Assembly (NCBI GenBank): GCA_945904015.1
Contig: CAMDPK010000028.1
Span: 1 to 51,531 of the forward strand
DNA from: Candidatus Kuenenia stuttgartensis
GTDB taxonomy: Bacteria > Planctomycetota > Planctomycetia > Planctomycetales > Planctomycetaceae
Direction: 5' to 3'
Length of the DNA: 51,531 bases
Within the stretch, counting starts at the first letter, position 1. Each line of letters opens with the position of its first letter. Below, one piece after another: positions 39,684-49,351 of the stretch. Made by a program: the position numbers and the translations under genes. The notes below the pieces were generated by a model. That model was not told the origin of the DNA. It searched no databases and was given only the letters and a program-made list of their open reading frames with translations.

Positions 39684-42389
39684 ATGTTGAAGACCGATTT
39701 CCATCAAACGACCATCCGCAAGAATATTTCGATCGCGCGACCTCTCGCGTGCTGGCTGTTACTGATGCTATTGCTTGCCAGAGCAGGCGTCGTTGATGCC
39801 CAAGTTGGCAAGCGGACGAAGCTTCAAGGCGAAAAGGCGGGCCCTCAACAGCCGGCCGCGACGTCAGCCGCGATCCGAATTGGCAGCGTGCATCTCACAC
39901 CGTCGAAATCCGCGGCCTGGAAGGGCACGCCGATTGCCAATCGCCTGAAAGCAATTCCCGAGGAGCCATCGCTCTACATCATTGGCAATTTCACTCAAAC
40001 CAATGCGCGATTCAAAGCGGAGATCGAGAAATTCTCCAAGGACACGCGAATCGCCGAAGAGACACCGAATTCCTTAGTGATCTATACGAGTGCGGAAACT
40101 GCTCGGAAGCTCTACGCCGATCAAGAATTGTCGGACATCATCGAGCCACTGACACCGCAGCGCAAGTTGAGCAACTCGCTGCGAATGCACATCGCCAAGC
40201 TTAAGCCGGCTCAGGATCGACCGACTTCTCCGATTGTCCCCAAACCGGGGGCGGCTCCCAAATCTCTTGAAGTCGTTCCGGAAGGGCAAGCACCCCGGCT
40301 CAATTCCGATACGCTCCCCGTCGGAGTGCAGCCGTTCAATGCTGATGCCAAGGTGGACGTGGTTTTTTATCTGTTTGGAAAACAGCCGGAACAAAGTGTT
40401 CTCGACCAAATCACCAAGAACGGCGGTTCCGTGGTTTCGTCTGGTCGTGATGAAACCATCAGTGTCGTACGGGCGAAGGTACCGGCATCAAAAGTGGAAC
40501 TGGTGGCTGCGGTGCCTGAGGTCCGCGAAGCGACACTCGACCCCAAATTCGTCAAGCACAATGATGTCGCCCAGAAAATTCTTGCGCGCAACCCGCCGAT
40601 GTTTGTGCCGCCGATTGATGGCAACGGTCAGATCGTGGGACATTCGGATTCCGGACTCGATAACGGCAAGAATGACAACACGCTGCATTCCGCGTTTCGC
40701 GGTCGAGTCAAAAAGGTGTTTGCACTAGGCCGTCCCGCACCAGCGAACGATTGGAGCGACCGCGGCGGTCATGGGTCGCACACAGCCGGTTCCATTCTGG
40801 GAGCCGGCGAATTTCCGGGGATCGCGCCTCAGGCGAAACTCGTTCACCAATCGCTTGATGATCTGGCTGGTTCACTCAGCGGTATCCCGACTCCCCTGGG
40901 AAAACTTTTCCAGCCAGCCTACGACGAAGGTGCTCGCGTTCACTCAAACAGTTGGGGAATTCCCGCGTTGGATAAACAGGGCAACAACGTCCGAGGCGGC
41001 GAATATTTGCGTGGGAGAGAAGTCGATGCGTGGAGTTGGAATAATGGCGTTCCACGGGACATGTTGATCGTTTTCTCGGCCGGCAATGACGGCAATGGGA
41101 CGATGACGGTCACAGCGCCGGGAACCGGAAAGAATTGCTTGACAGTAGGAGCGTCCGAAAATCTGCGTCCAGCCGGCGGCAATCTCGGAGACAACGTCAA
41201 CGATCTGGCGACATTCAGTTCGAAGGGGCCGACTCGAGAGAATCGCATCAAGCCCGACGTGGTGGCACCGGGAACCTGGATCGCCTCGGCCAAGACACAA
41301 GGAGCACAGACCGCCTGGCAGGACAGTGTTGAATCCGTCATCGTCAATACCCCCGCGCCGAACGCTTGGAAAGCGACTCCCGGATTCCAGCACATGACGA
41401 ATCCACCGGGAGGCGCGTTGTCTCAAACGGGAGTTTGGCGACTGCATCGGACAGCACCGGCGACTTTCCAAGACATTCTCACCACTCCCACCGTCGCACT
41501 TCCCGCTGGACATGAGTTGTTTTTGGAAGTCTGGTTGCGCGGCAACATCAACGGCCTCGATCAATTTCAACTCGGCTATCAGTCCGGCGGCAGTATTTTC
41601 ATCTTCGACGACGATGGACGTCGCCAGTTCGCAAACTGGACGGTCATTCGAGCAAAGATTCCAGATGATCTTCTCGGAACGCCGGTGCGATTCGTGTTGG
41701 TTGCACAAGAGGCCAGTGGGATAACCGCCGACATCACACTCTTTGTCGATGAATTCAAGCTCACGACCTTCAGCAGTTGGAATTCACTTTCGAACCTCGC
41801 ACTCGCCGCTCCCAATGACCCGATCGATCGGCAGTTCACGTTATCAGGAGGCACGTCGATGGCCGCACCGCTCTGTGCGGGATGTGCAGTGTTAGTGCGG
41901 CAGTCGCTGACGGATTCCGGCACTGCGAATCCGAGCGCCGAATTGGTGAAGGCGATCCTGATCAATTCGGCCGACGAGCACCAAGGCGATCGGCCGAACT
42001 TCGATTCCGGTTGGGGGCTGGTCAACCTGCGACGAGCCATCGAAGGGAACTATGAGTTCGATTCTGCGACGACACTGAAGAACGGCGAGAGCATGTCCTA
42101 CGATGTTCCCGTCGCCGCCGGCGTCAAAGAGTTGCGAGTGACTCTCGTTTGGGCGGATGCCCCGGATGCCGGCTTGGTGAACGATCTGGATTTGAAGGTG
42201 ATTTCACCGGCAGGAACCGAGCACATCGCGTCTCCCGCTCATAACAACACGCCCGATCGAACGAACAACGTTGAGGGCATCGATGAGCCAACTCCAGCCG
42301 TCGGAACCTGGAAGGTTTTGGTGAAGGCTCACAAGGTCTCGCCCAGCCTTAGCCAACCTTTCGCGGTCGTCATCTCCAGAATCCAGTGA
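39684..42389 (+). CDS. Secreted S8 (subtilisin-like) serine peptidase
   Basis: 901 residues from the ATG at 39684 (AAGGAG ten bases upstream; an ATG at 39621 is also in frame). Signal peptide MLKTDFHQTTIRKNISIARP followed by a hydrophobic core to about residue 38. An unusually long N-terminal part (about 40-310) may be a propeptide. The catalytic triad is D322 in HSDSGLD, H363 in GGHGSHTAG and S725 in GGTSMAAP. Between His and Ser a beta-sandwich insertion of about 160 residues (about 560-720) holds ASAKTQGAQ and later FLEVWLRGN. A final jelly-roll (about 805-901) has ELRVTLVWADAPDAG and LVNDLDLKV, as in KP-43-type subtilases. Expected to act outside the cell; it may process neighbouring secreted proteins (inference). 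Confidence 0.88.
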   Translation: MLKTDFHQTTIRKNISIARPLACWLLLMLLLARAGVVDAQVGKRTKLQGEKAGPQQPAATSAAIRIGSVHLTPSKSAAWKGTPIANRLKAIPEEPSLYIIGNFTQTNARFKAEIEKFSKDTRIAEETPNSLVIYTSAETARKLYADQELSDIIEPLTPQRKLSNSLRMHIAKLKPAQDRPTSPIVPKPGAAPKSLEVVPEGQAPRLNSDTLPVGVQPFNADAKVDVVFYLFGKQPEQSVLDQITKNGGSVVSSGRDETISVVRAKVPASKVELVAAVPEVREATLDPKFVKHNDVAQKILARNPPMFVPPIDGNGQIVGHSDSGLDNGKNDNTLHSAFRGRVKKVFALGRPAPANDWSDRGGHGSHTAGSILGAGEFPGIAPQAKLVHQSLDDLAGSLSGIPTPLGKLFQPAYDEGARVHSNSWGIPALDKQGNNVRGGEYLRGREVDAWSWNNGVPRDMLIVFSAGNDGNGTMTVTAPGTGKNCLTVGASENLRPAGGNLGDNVNDLATFSSKGPTRENRIKPDVVAPGTWIASAKTQGAQTAWQDSVESVIVNTPAPNAWKATPGFQHMTNPPGGALSQTGVWRLHRTAPATFQDILTTPTVALPAGHELFLEVWLRGNINGLDQFQLGYQSGGSIFIFDDDGRRQFANWTVIRAKIPDDLLGTPVRFVLVAQEASGITADITLFVDEFKLTTFSSWNSLSNLALAAPNDPIDRQFTLSGGTSMAAPLCAGCAVLVRQSLTDSGTANPSAELVKAILINSADEHQGDRPNFDSGWGLVNLRRAIEGNYEFDSATTLKNGESMSYDVPVAAGVKELRVTLVWADAPDAGLVNDLDLKVISPAGTEHIASPAHNNTPDRTNNVEGIDEPTPAVGTWKVLVKAHKVSPSLSQPFAVVISRIQ

Positions 42390-42652
42390 GGGTGTGCAGC
42401 CATGAGACCACATCAAATTCTTTGGGAACGGTTGGGTCAATGATCGTCATGGGGAGCACCGGCAGACAATTGGTGCAAAAACCGAAGCCCGATGGAAGCG
42501 GGAACTATGGGCCGTGCTTCCGGCTCGTGCCGTGATGACGCGGGCGAGGTTTTCTTTGTGCAAACGACTGTTCGTTGCCGGGATTTGTGGGTGAACGCCA
42601 CTTGAACGATCAAGGCGAGTGCCACTCGACCTCACTGACAAGGAATCCGCTC

Positions 42653-45600
42653 ATGAATTCGCATCGAATGATTTGGAACAGGCTCGACCGGACAGTGCTT
42701 TTGATTTTGTCATTTTGGATGCTCGTCATTTCAGACGACTGCGATGCTCAGCAACCGAGGCACCCGAACAATCCCACGCGGATTGGCACCGCCGAGGAAC
42801 TGTCGCCAGAAGGTGCCTCCGTCGACCAGCTTCGCACCAAGTGGCGATCTTTTTTCGCGTCACCGCGCGTCGCGAGTCGAAGCAGTCGGCTGGTGGTTCC
42901 GGCTGACGAGCGACTGCTTTTGCCGCCGAAGCAACGAGGACTCGCGCTGCGCTCGACGAATTCGTTTCTAGAACCGGAAGTAAAGCGATCCGTCGATGGC
43001 GTCTTGCGACAAGTGCTCGACGTGACGATGGCCGGCAATCGGATCGGTGACGATCCCGTCTACCTCCGCTCCTACAACGGACACCTGGTCGGGCCGACTC
43101 TGCGGGTCACGCCGGGGGACTCGATGAAGATTCTGCTCATCAACACTCTGCCTCCTGAAACCGACACCGGCGAGCACAACCAGCTCCACGGATTCAACAC
43201 CACCAATCTGCACACTCACGGATTGCATGTCTCGCCAGCCGGCAACAGCGACAACGTGCTTTTGGAAATTGGCCCCGGTCAATCCAAGGAACTTCAGATC
43301 GACATCCCCGCAGACCATCCGGCGGGAACGTTTTGGTATCACGCTCATAAGCACGGCTCGGTGGCGGCCCAGGTCGGTAGCGGCATGACAGGAGCGATCA
43401 TTGTTGAAGGTGGACAAGACCAGATTTCGGAAATCGCCGCCGCGCGCGAGCGCGTCTTCGTGTTGCAACAGATTCCGTACTACAACAAGAACCTGCCGGA
43501 GGGGGTGATTGAACTTCGCTACGCGGGGGATTTGTTTGGCCCGAACGACTGGGACGCGCTCGGACGATACACGACGGTCAATGGAGTCACACTTCCGGTC
43601 ATCCGCATGCGGCCGGGCGAAGTGGAGCGCTGGCGGTTGGTCAACAGCGCGTTTCGTGAGCGAATTGATCTGAAGGTGGAGAAAGACGACGGATCGAGCG
43701 TGCTGACTCTGCACGAGATCGCCGTGGACGGACTGCCGCTGGGGAAAGTCGTCCCTCGCAACTTGGTCGAACTGTGGCCGGGATATCGCTCGGATGTCCT
43801 CATCAAAGCCCCCGATCAACCGGGCGAGTACTTGCTGGTGGATGAACGAGTTGCTGCTGGCGGTGGTCTGAATGGCCAGCCGGAGGACCGCAAATACATC
43901 GGACGGCTGATCATTGAAGGGACGCCGAATCCTCAGACACTTCCGCGTTCGCAAGACCTGACGAGTTTTCGTCTACCCTCGGTTCGCGACGACGAACTCA
44001 CGGGTTCACAGACCGTGACTTACGGGATCAACGTACCGCCGCTGCGGTTCGAGATCGATGGGCGGTCGTTCGATCCGACTCATGTGCGTTCCCTGAAACT
44101 GGGAGCGGTGGAAGAGTGGACCGCGCGGTCGGTCAACAATGTCGGCGCAGTCGATCATCCGTTTCACATTCACGTCAACCCGTTTGAAGTGGTCTCCATC
44201 AAAGACGCGCAGAACAACGAACTCCTGGACGAGCCGGTGTGGCGAGACACCGTCATCCTGCGAGCCAATCAGACGGTGACGTTTCGGACCCGCTATCAAC
44301 GATTTACCGGGGACTTCGTGCAGCACTGCCACATCCTGGACCATGAGGACCAAGGCATGATGGAGTTGGTGCGGATCACTGCCACTGAAACCGATCCTGG
44401 GAATTCTCCCGCATCCGTGACACCGAAGCGACTTGTTCCAGCCACGCCACCGAGAACCAATCGGCTTCGCCAAACTCCGGACGCGGCACTCACAGACCCA
44501 CAGGGCCGGGCTCGCTCGCTGGAAGAGTTTCGTGGCCGGACCACGGTGCTGGTTTTGGTGAAAGGCTTCGATTGTCCGCATTGCGTGGAACAACTCGCCA
44601 CGTTCGCGAAGGCGATTCAGAACCAGGGCCGAATGGTGGTCGCCATCAGTCCGAAATCCGACGACACCGGGTTGGCGGCGAAAAGCTCGGTGCCCGTGCT
44701 CTTCGATCTGAAGTATGCCGTCTTTCAGCAGTTTGGCTGCTATCAGGACGGACCTCGTCACGGCGTGGTCATTCTTGATCCCCGTGGCGCTGAGGTCTGG
44801 AAGACCGTCGGTGACGAACCGTTCCTCGATACCGAAGCTGTGCTGCGTGAAAGCCGCCGAGCCGTGTCGCAGATCGAATTGGAAATTGGGAACACCGCGT
44901 CGCTCAAAGACGACTATGTGACTTGGGCACCGATGTCCGCTCGCATCCGACTTGTCCCCGGCGCGAGCATCACCACCGACCTGCCTGTCGTGCTGACCAA
45001 CGATGCTCCCACATCTCCTGCCTCAAACGGCGACATCGTTTTTGATCACAGCGTGACGGATGGTGCCACGGCCACTCAGGAGACGCTCGCGCTGACTCTT
45101 CCGGCCAAGTGCAATTGGGTTCCGTTCGTCGTCGCTGGCAAATTTGGTCGGCCGAGTTTTCACGACAAAGACGCCGTGATCGAAGTCCACGAAGGAGCTT
45201 CGACCGGGCTGGTCATCGGCTCCCAGGCGCTGATGGTGCGAGTCCGCAAGGACGTTCGTGCTCTGACCACCGACGAGCGCACAGAATTGCTCAAGGCGTT
45301 CGATGATCTGCACGTCAACCAGAAACGGTTCGAGTGGTTCTTGCGGCTGCACAATCTGGCCGCGATCCACCCCGCTTGGCCGGACAACGCTCACAAGTTC
45401 GCCGGCTTTCTGCCGTGGCATCGCGCATTCTTGCTGCAACTCGAACGTGAACTCCAGAAGAATTTTCCGCACGTCACGTTGCCCTATTGGGTTCAGGATG
45501 AAGCGACAGAGGACGCCTTGTTCCATGCGGACTTTTTCGGGATCAACGTCAAACCGGACGGAACCTTTCAACAACCGGTCATCCTCGCGGCCACCAATCC

Positions 45601-47233
45601 ACTCTACGGCTGGTACATCGAGTTCCAGTCGGATGGAGCCAACAGCATGGGCGAGCTGGCGCGACGATCCAGCGACCATCGCGTCTTGCCGACGACCCCC
45701 GCCTTCAAATCTTGGGAGACGCACAAGCTGGCCGAGAACTACGCCGACTTGCGAGCCAACGTCGAAGCCAATCCGCATAACAATGGTCACGGCTTTGTCG
45801 GCCCTCCCGGACGCTGGATGTCCAATTGCCGCGAGTCTCCCGCCGATCCGGCCTTTTGGGTGTTTCACTGCCATCACGATCGTCTGTGGGCGAAATGGCA
45901 ACATTGGCACGATCGCTTCGCCACCGACGGTTCCGATCCAAAGCACTACGCCCCCGAAAAGAAGTACGCGAAGGGAGACACCGTCCCGTTCGGCCATCAT
46001 CTGCCCGATACGATGTGGCCTTGGGATGGTACCAAGGGAGTTCAGATTCCCGACGATCCAGGTTCAGTGCGTCCGGACGTCAACGATTTCGGAGCGTTTC
46101 CAGCTTCGCCGAACCTCTGGCCGGCATCGGACGCGGCTCCGACACCCGCCGACATGCTGGATTATCTGGGGTTGGACACGAGCCGGCTGGGACATGGCGT
46201 CTGTTACGACGATGTGCCATTCGGGCGGAGATCAGAAGCCCGGCTCTTGCAGTTGGTGGAAGCTCCCGAACGTCAGGCCGCGCGGTCAGTCACTCAGTTT
46301 TCGTTGGAGATCCTGACGGACGCTCAGGCCGCACCCAGAATGCGGAGCCAAGCGGCTCGACACATCGTGACGCACGAGTTGCGTCGAATTCCCGACGCTT
46401 CACGGAAGCTGACGACCGTCGCTCGTGATCGCGGAATCGGAGTCGAGATTCGAGAACAGGCGCTGGGACTCCTGGCACAAGTCGATGCCGAAGCCGCCGC
46501 AAAAGTCTCCGTCGAAACGATCGCCAATCCAGACAGTCCGGTCTCATTGAGCCTGCAGTCCATTCAGACAATTGGACAACTGATGCACTTCGAGCCGGTC
46601 TCTGCCCGCCTTCTGGCCGACTCGCACCGAGAGTTGTTGAAGGTGGCTCGCGACGATCAACGCGGTCCTGTTCGCAGTGCCGCGATCCAAGAACTGGCTG
46701 GCATGAACGACGCGGACGCTGGCGACCTGCTGGCCGGTTTTTTAACGAACCCCGCCAGTTCGCCACTGTCCGAAGTGGAGATCGTTCGTTCGCTGCACGG
46801 CTTTGAGAAGCATCGCCCACTGGTGTGTCAACGATTGCAGGCCCGTCGACCAGAGGTCGTCATCGAGGCGCTGCGAGTGCTCACTCCCGACACCGACAGT
46901 CAGCCGGACCGACGAACGATCCTGACGGACAAATCCCACGTCACCGACGTGCGCATCGCGGCGATCCGGAGCTTGATGCGACACTCGATTGCGGCGCTCG
47001 ACAATCTCATGGAGGTGTTGCGAGATCCCGAGAACCCCGTCGCACTCCGGGCCGAAGCTGGCGCAGCGGTGAGAGTCGTCCTGCGTCGACAAGGCAAGAA
47101 CATCACCGCTCAGCAACGGGAGAAACTGTGCGCAGTATTGCTGCAACTGCAACCCAGTCTGGCTCCCGGCGAGACGCTGGACCGCGTTGTGCAAATGGCT
47201 CTGGATCAGCTTTCGCGTTCCGTGAATCCTTGA
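42653..47233 (+). CDS. Multicopper oxidase-thioredoxin-like-tyrosinase-HEAT fusion protein
   Basis: 1526 residues from the ATG at 42653 (AAGGA nine bases upstream). Signal peptide with core TVLLILSFWMLVIS. The multicopper oxidase part spans about 80-590: H187-T-H189 in NLHTHGLH, H230-A-H232-K-H234, HPFHIH (H502, H505, H507) and HCHILDHEDQGM with H558, C559, H560, H564 and axial M569. It thus has a full type-1 plus trinuclear set. At about 610-740 a thioredoxin/peroxiredoxin-like fold carries C641-P-H-C644. The tyrosinase part (about 870-1110) has a CuA set (H900 or H906, H914 and H923 in NAHKFAGFLPWHR) and a CuB set (H1042 and H1046 in PHNNGH, H1072 in FWVFHCHHDRLW). HEAT-like helical repeats follow (about 1190-1526). 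Expected: extracellular oxidation of phenols or metal ions. The stretch is one uninterrupted reading frame. Confidence 0.88.
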   Translation: MNSHRMIWNRLDRTVLLILSFWMLVISDDCDAQQPRHPNNPTRIGTAEELSPEGASVDQLRTKWRSFFASPRVASRSSRLVVPADERLLLPPKQRGLALRSTNSFLEPEVKRSVDGVLRQVLDVTMAGNRIGDDPVYLRSYNGHLVGPTLRVTPGDSMKILLINTLPPETDTGEHNQLHGFNTTNLHTHGLHVSPAGNSDNVLLEIGPGQSKELQIDIPADHPAGTFWYHAHKHGSVAAQVGSGMTGAIIVEGGQDQISEIAAARERVFVLQQIPYYNKNLPEGVIELRYAGDLFGPNDWDALGRYTTVNGVTLPVIRMRPGEVERWRLVNSAFRERIDLKVEKDDGSSVLTLHEIAVDGLPLGKVVPRNLVELWPGYRSDVLIKAPDQPGEYLLVDERVAAGGGLNGQPEDRKYIGRLIIEGTPNPQTLPRSQDLTSFRLPSVRDDELTGSQTVTYGINVPPLRFEIDGRSFDPTHVRSLKLGAVEEWTARSVNNVGAVDHPFHIHVNPFEVVSIKDAQNNELLDEPVWRDTVILRANQTVTFRTRYQRFTGDFVQHCHILDHEDQGMMELVRITATETDPGNSPASVTPKRLVPATPPRTNRLRQTPDAALTDPQGRARSLEEFRGRTTVLVLVKGFDCPHCVEQLATFAKAIQNQGRMVVAISPKSDDTGLAAKSSVPVLFDLKYAVFQQFGCYQDGPRHGVVILDPRGAEVWKTVGDEPFLDTEAVLRESRRAVSQIELEIGNTASLKDDYVTWAPMSARIRLVPGASITTDLPVVLTNDAPTSPASNGDIVFDHSVTDGATATQETLALTLPAKCNWVPFVVAGKFGRPSFHDKDAVIEVHEGASTGLVIGSQALMVRVRKDVRALTTDERTELLKAFDDLHVNQKRFEWFLRLHNLAAIHPAWPDNAHKFAGFLPWHRAFLLQLERELQKNFPHVTLPYWVQDEATEDALFHADFFGINVKPDGTFQQPVILAATNPLYGWYIEFQSDGANSMGELARRSSDHRVLPTTPAFKSWETHKLAENYADLRANVEANPHNNGHGFVGPPGRWMSNCRESPADPAFWVFHCHHDRLWAKWQHWHDRFATDGSDPKHYAPEKKYAKGDTVPFGHHLPDTMWPWDGTKGVQIPDDPGSVRPDVNDFGAFPASPNLWPASDAAPTPADMLDYLGLDTSRLGHGVCYDDVPFGRRSEARLLQLVEAPERQAARSVTQFSLEILTDAQAAPRMRSQAARHIVTHELRRIPDASRKLTTVARDRGIGVEIREQALGLLAQVDAEAAAKVSVETIANPDSPVSLSLQSIQTIGQLMHFEPVSARLLADSHRELLKVARDDQRGPVRSAAIQELAGMNDADAGDLLAGFLTNPASSPLSEVEIVRSLHGFEKHRPLVCQRLQARRPEVVIEALRVLTPDTDSQPDRRTILTDKSHVTDVRIAAIRSLMRHSIAALDNLMEVLRDPENPVALRAEAGAAVRVVLRRQGKNITAQQREKLCAVLLQLQPSLAPGETLDRVVQMALDQLSRSVNP

Positions 47234-47275
47234 ATGCACCTTCTCAACGCTCCGCATCTCCTCATGAGGCTCAAC

Positions 47276-47644
47276 ATGAAACGCGCGACACCCACTTTCG
47301 CCGACATCTAGGCGATTCTCGATTGGTTGGTCAAAGGCAAGACCGAACACCTCAAGACCTACCACGGTCCCCTGTTCGGCTGGACGACTCTCAGCGAACT
47401 CTTGGAGAACACCGTTCAAACTTCGGACGGCAATTCGTATCGGCTGATTGCGCCGGAAATGATCGGCAACGGCCGCGGCGCGGAAGCCAATTTGGTGATC
47501 GCCCTAACGACCGGCGTTGACGACTACCCACAAATGCCATTGGGAGGCAACGACGAAGGCCAATGGGCCAGCCCGGAGCAAATCGCCACGATCATCGCTT
47601 GGATTGATGCCGGTTGTCCGGGGCGTGCCAATGAAGTGGTGTGA
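47276..47644 (+). pseudogene. Small gene with an in-frame TAG after eleven codons
   Basis: MKRATPTFADI is followed by TAG (47309-47311) and then, in the same frame, AILDWLVKGKTEHLKTYHGP, LFGWTTLSELLENTVQTSDG, SYRLIAPEMIG and YPQMPLGGNDEGQWASPEQI, ending ATIIAWIDAGCPGRANEVV. The TAG replaces what would be a glutamine codon (CAG). The ending resembles the 'MPxGG..L...qia.I.aWIdaGa' tail found after heme or cytochrome-c-like segments in planctomycete proteins, but no CxxCH is present. It begins 43 bases after the oxidase-tyrosinase gene and would be co-transcribed. Restart from a TTG at 47327 is possible. Function unknown. Confidence 0.6.
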
Positions 47645-47702
47645 ACGCAACGACCGCTTCTGACGCCGCTGCCAAGCATTGTCTTCCGCGTCGTGTGTCA
47701 GA

Positions 47703-47720
47703 ATGACCTGCTCAGGTCAT
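47703..47720. promoter_or_regulatory. Palindrome ATGACCT-N4-AGGTCAT, copy 2
   Basis: Same arms as at 39526 with a GCTC centre, and identical flanking AA and GG bases. It lies 70 bases before the HAD-hemerythrin start, downstream of the small interrupted gene. Confidence 0.4.
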
Positions 47721-47790
47721 GGCAAGTGTGCGATCGCGAGAAACAATCGCTGTCCGAATCTCTGCCGCAATTCCGGAGAGGACTCGCAAG

Positions 47791-48800
47791 ATGGAATCCA
47801 GCAACGGCATCCAGGCGGTTTTCTTCGACATTCGCGACACTCTGGGGGTCGTGGATCGGCCGGGGCATTTGTTGAAGTTTGGTCCATCGACGGACCAGTT
47901 GTTGAAGTTTGCCGTCGCCGCCAAGTTGAAAATCGGATTGATCACCAACTTGCCGGTGAATGTTTCCAGTGCGGCAGGTCGGAAGATGGTCGAGGACGTG
48001 GGGATTGCGGCGTGGCTCGATCCGCAGGGGTTCGTCACGAATCATGAGGCGGGAGTCGAGAAGCCCAATCCCGATATTTACCGTTTCGCCGCGAAGCAGA
48101 TCGGAGTACCTGTCGAGCAATGTCTGTTCGTGGGCGAGAACCTGCCAGAGGTGATCGGTGCTCAGCAGGCGGGGATGAAAGCCGTGCTGAAGCCGTTCCC
48201 ACCGGGTCGTGAATTCCTGAATCGACCGGTCGCACCAACTGCCAACGGCGCTCGGTTGTTTCAGATCCTGCTGACGGAAGAGCACCGAACGATTGGACGA
48301 ATCCTGACTGTCGCCGAGCGGGTGGTGCAAAAGCTGAATGCGGATCGAGTCGCGGCGCTGGAGTCGGCGGCCGTATGGCATGTGATCGGGACGTTGATGA
48401 CGCTGCTGGAGCTGCCTGGCCGGCTCATCATGCGCGGCGAGAGACCGAGATCGTGCTGCCGCTGGCGTTGTCGCGTGGTTTGCCAATCGAGGCGACTGTC
48501 TTCGTCGAAGCCGAGCACCAGCAGCTTGAGCAGTTCGGTCGCGGGGCCAAGCTGGCGTCCACGCGGATTCAGCGAGGCGATCGTCATGCAACTCGCGAAC
48601 TGCGGACCTGTCTGGCCGCGTCGTGCGAGTTGGCAAGATCGCACATGACCAAAGAAGAGGAGCAGCTTTTTCCGCAGATCGCTGCGCGAATCACGGATGC
48701 TGACGACGCGCTGCTCGTGGACCGGATGGCCTTGATTGGGCCGCGCGACGTGACCTTGTTCTTCGCGATGCTCAATGAGATCGAAACGGAGATTGGCTGA
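47791..48800 (+). pseudogene. HAD-like hydrolase fused to hemerythrin, frameshifted
   Basis: From the ATG at 47791 (GGAGAGG upstream) the frame encodes a HAD-like domain: VFFDIRDTLGVVDRPGH, where the second aspartate of DxD is arginine, then IGLITNLPVNV, NHEAGVEKPNPDIYRFAAKQ and CLFVGENLPEVIGAQQAGM. A hemerythrin-like domain starts with LLTEEHRTIGRIL and MTLLELPGRL. Near 48420 the frame shifts by one base; the other frame continues PAHHARRETEIVLPLALSRG, FVEAEHQQLEQFG and ARSHMTKEEEQLFPQIAARI, supplying the remaining iron-binding His/Glu. Similar HAD-hemerythrin proteins occur in planctomycetes. Either the gene is broken or one base was mis-called. Its stop overlaps the next start (TGATG). Confidence 0.72.
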
Positions 48801-49351
48801 TGAACGAACTTCCCACTTGGCTGTTGGATTCAGACGCAGAAGCACTTTCGGACGAGCAACTCGCTCAACTGGAATCGTTGTTCGCGGCGATCTTTCCGGG
48901 CGACCCCGCGCGAGGCATTCCCAGCGCGAACAATGTCGGAGCCGCCAAGTTCGTCAGCCGGTTGTTGGCTCGCGATGCCGGAGTGTATTGGGAAATTGCC
49001 AACTGGAAGAAGCTGTATCCAGCCGCGCTCTCAGCTCTCGATGCGGTCAGCCAACAGCGGTTTCAGACGCCTCTCAAATCTCTTGCATCGCAACAGGCGA
49101 CTGAGTTGATCCAAGAGATGGAGAAGAACTTGCTGGCAGGTCTGCCACCCAGCATCGATCAGCCCAAACTCTTCAAGACGTTACTGCGACATTGTCTGCA
49201 AGGTTGCTTGGCCGACCCTGGCTGGCAAGGCCAACTCGTCTGCGGCTGCCGCACCAACTTGGCAACACTTCCACCGAGGTGGTCGATCAGCACTTCCTCT
49301 CCCGGCTGCATGGCCGAGATAATTTCCGGCAATCGTGCTTGGACGTCGTGA
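48800..49351 (+). pseudogene. Gluconate 2-dehydrogenase subunit 3-like gene with replaced 3' end
   Basis: 183 residues as an open frame, but only the first 143 or so look native: LSDEQLAQLESLFAAIFPGD, SANNVGAAKFVSRLLARDAG and LFKTLLRHCLQGCLADPGW. In this family ADPxWGGN is normally followed by a conserved aromatic tail; here the frame runs into LVCGCRTNLATLPPRW, which is the reverse complement of an antitoxin gene. Such proteins usually assist a GMC-type sugar dehydrogenase, whose gene would have followed but is absent. I infer a deletion or rearrangement with the breakpoint near 49226-49245. Confidence 0.65.

Noticed and set aside
47276..47644. Stop-codon recoding at the TAG
   Set aside because: Planctomycetes use the standard code, no selenocysteine/pyrrolysine signal is visible, and TAG is one base from CAG; mutation or error is simpler.
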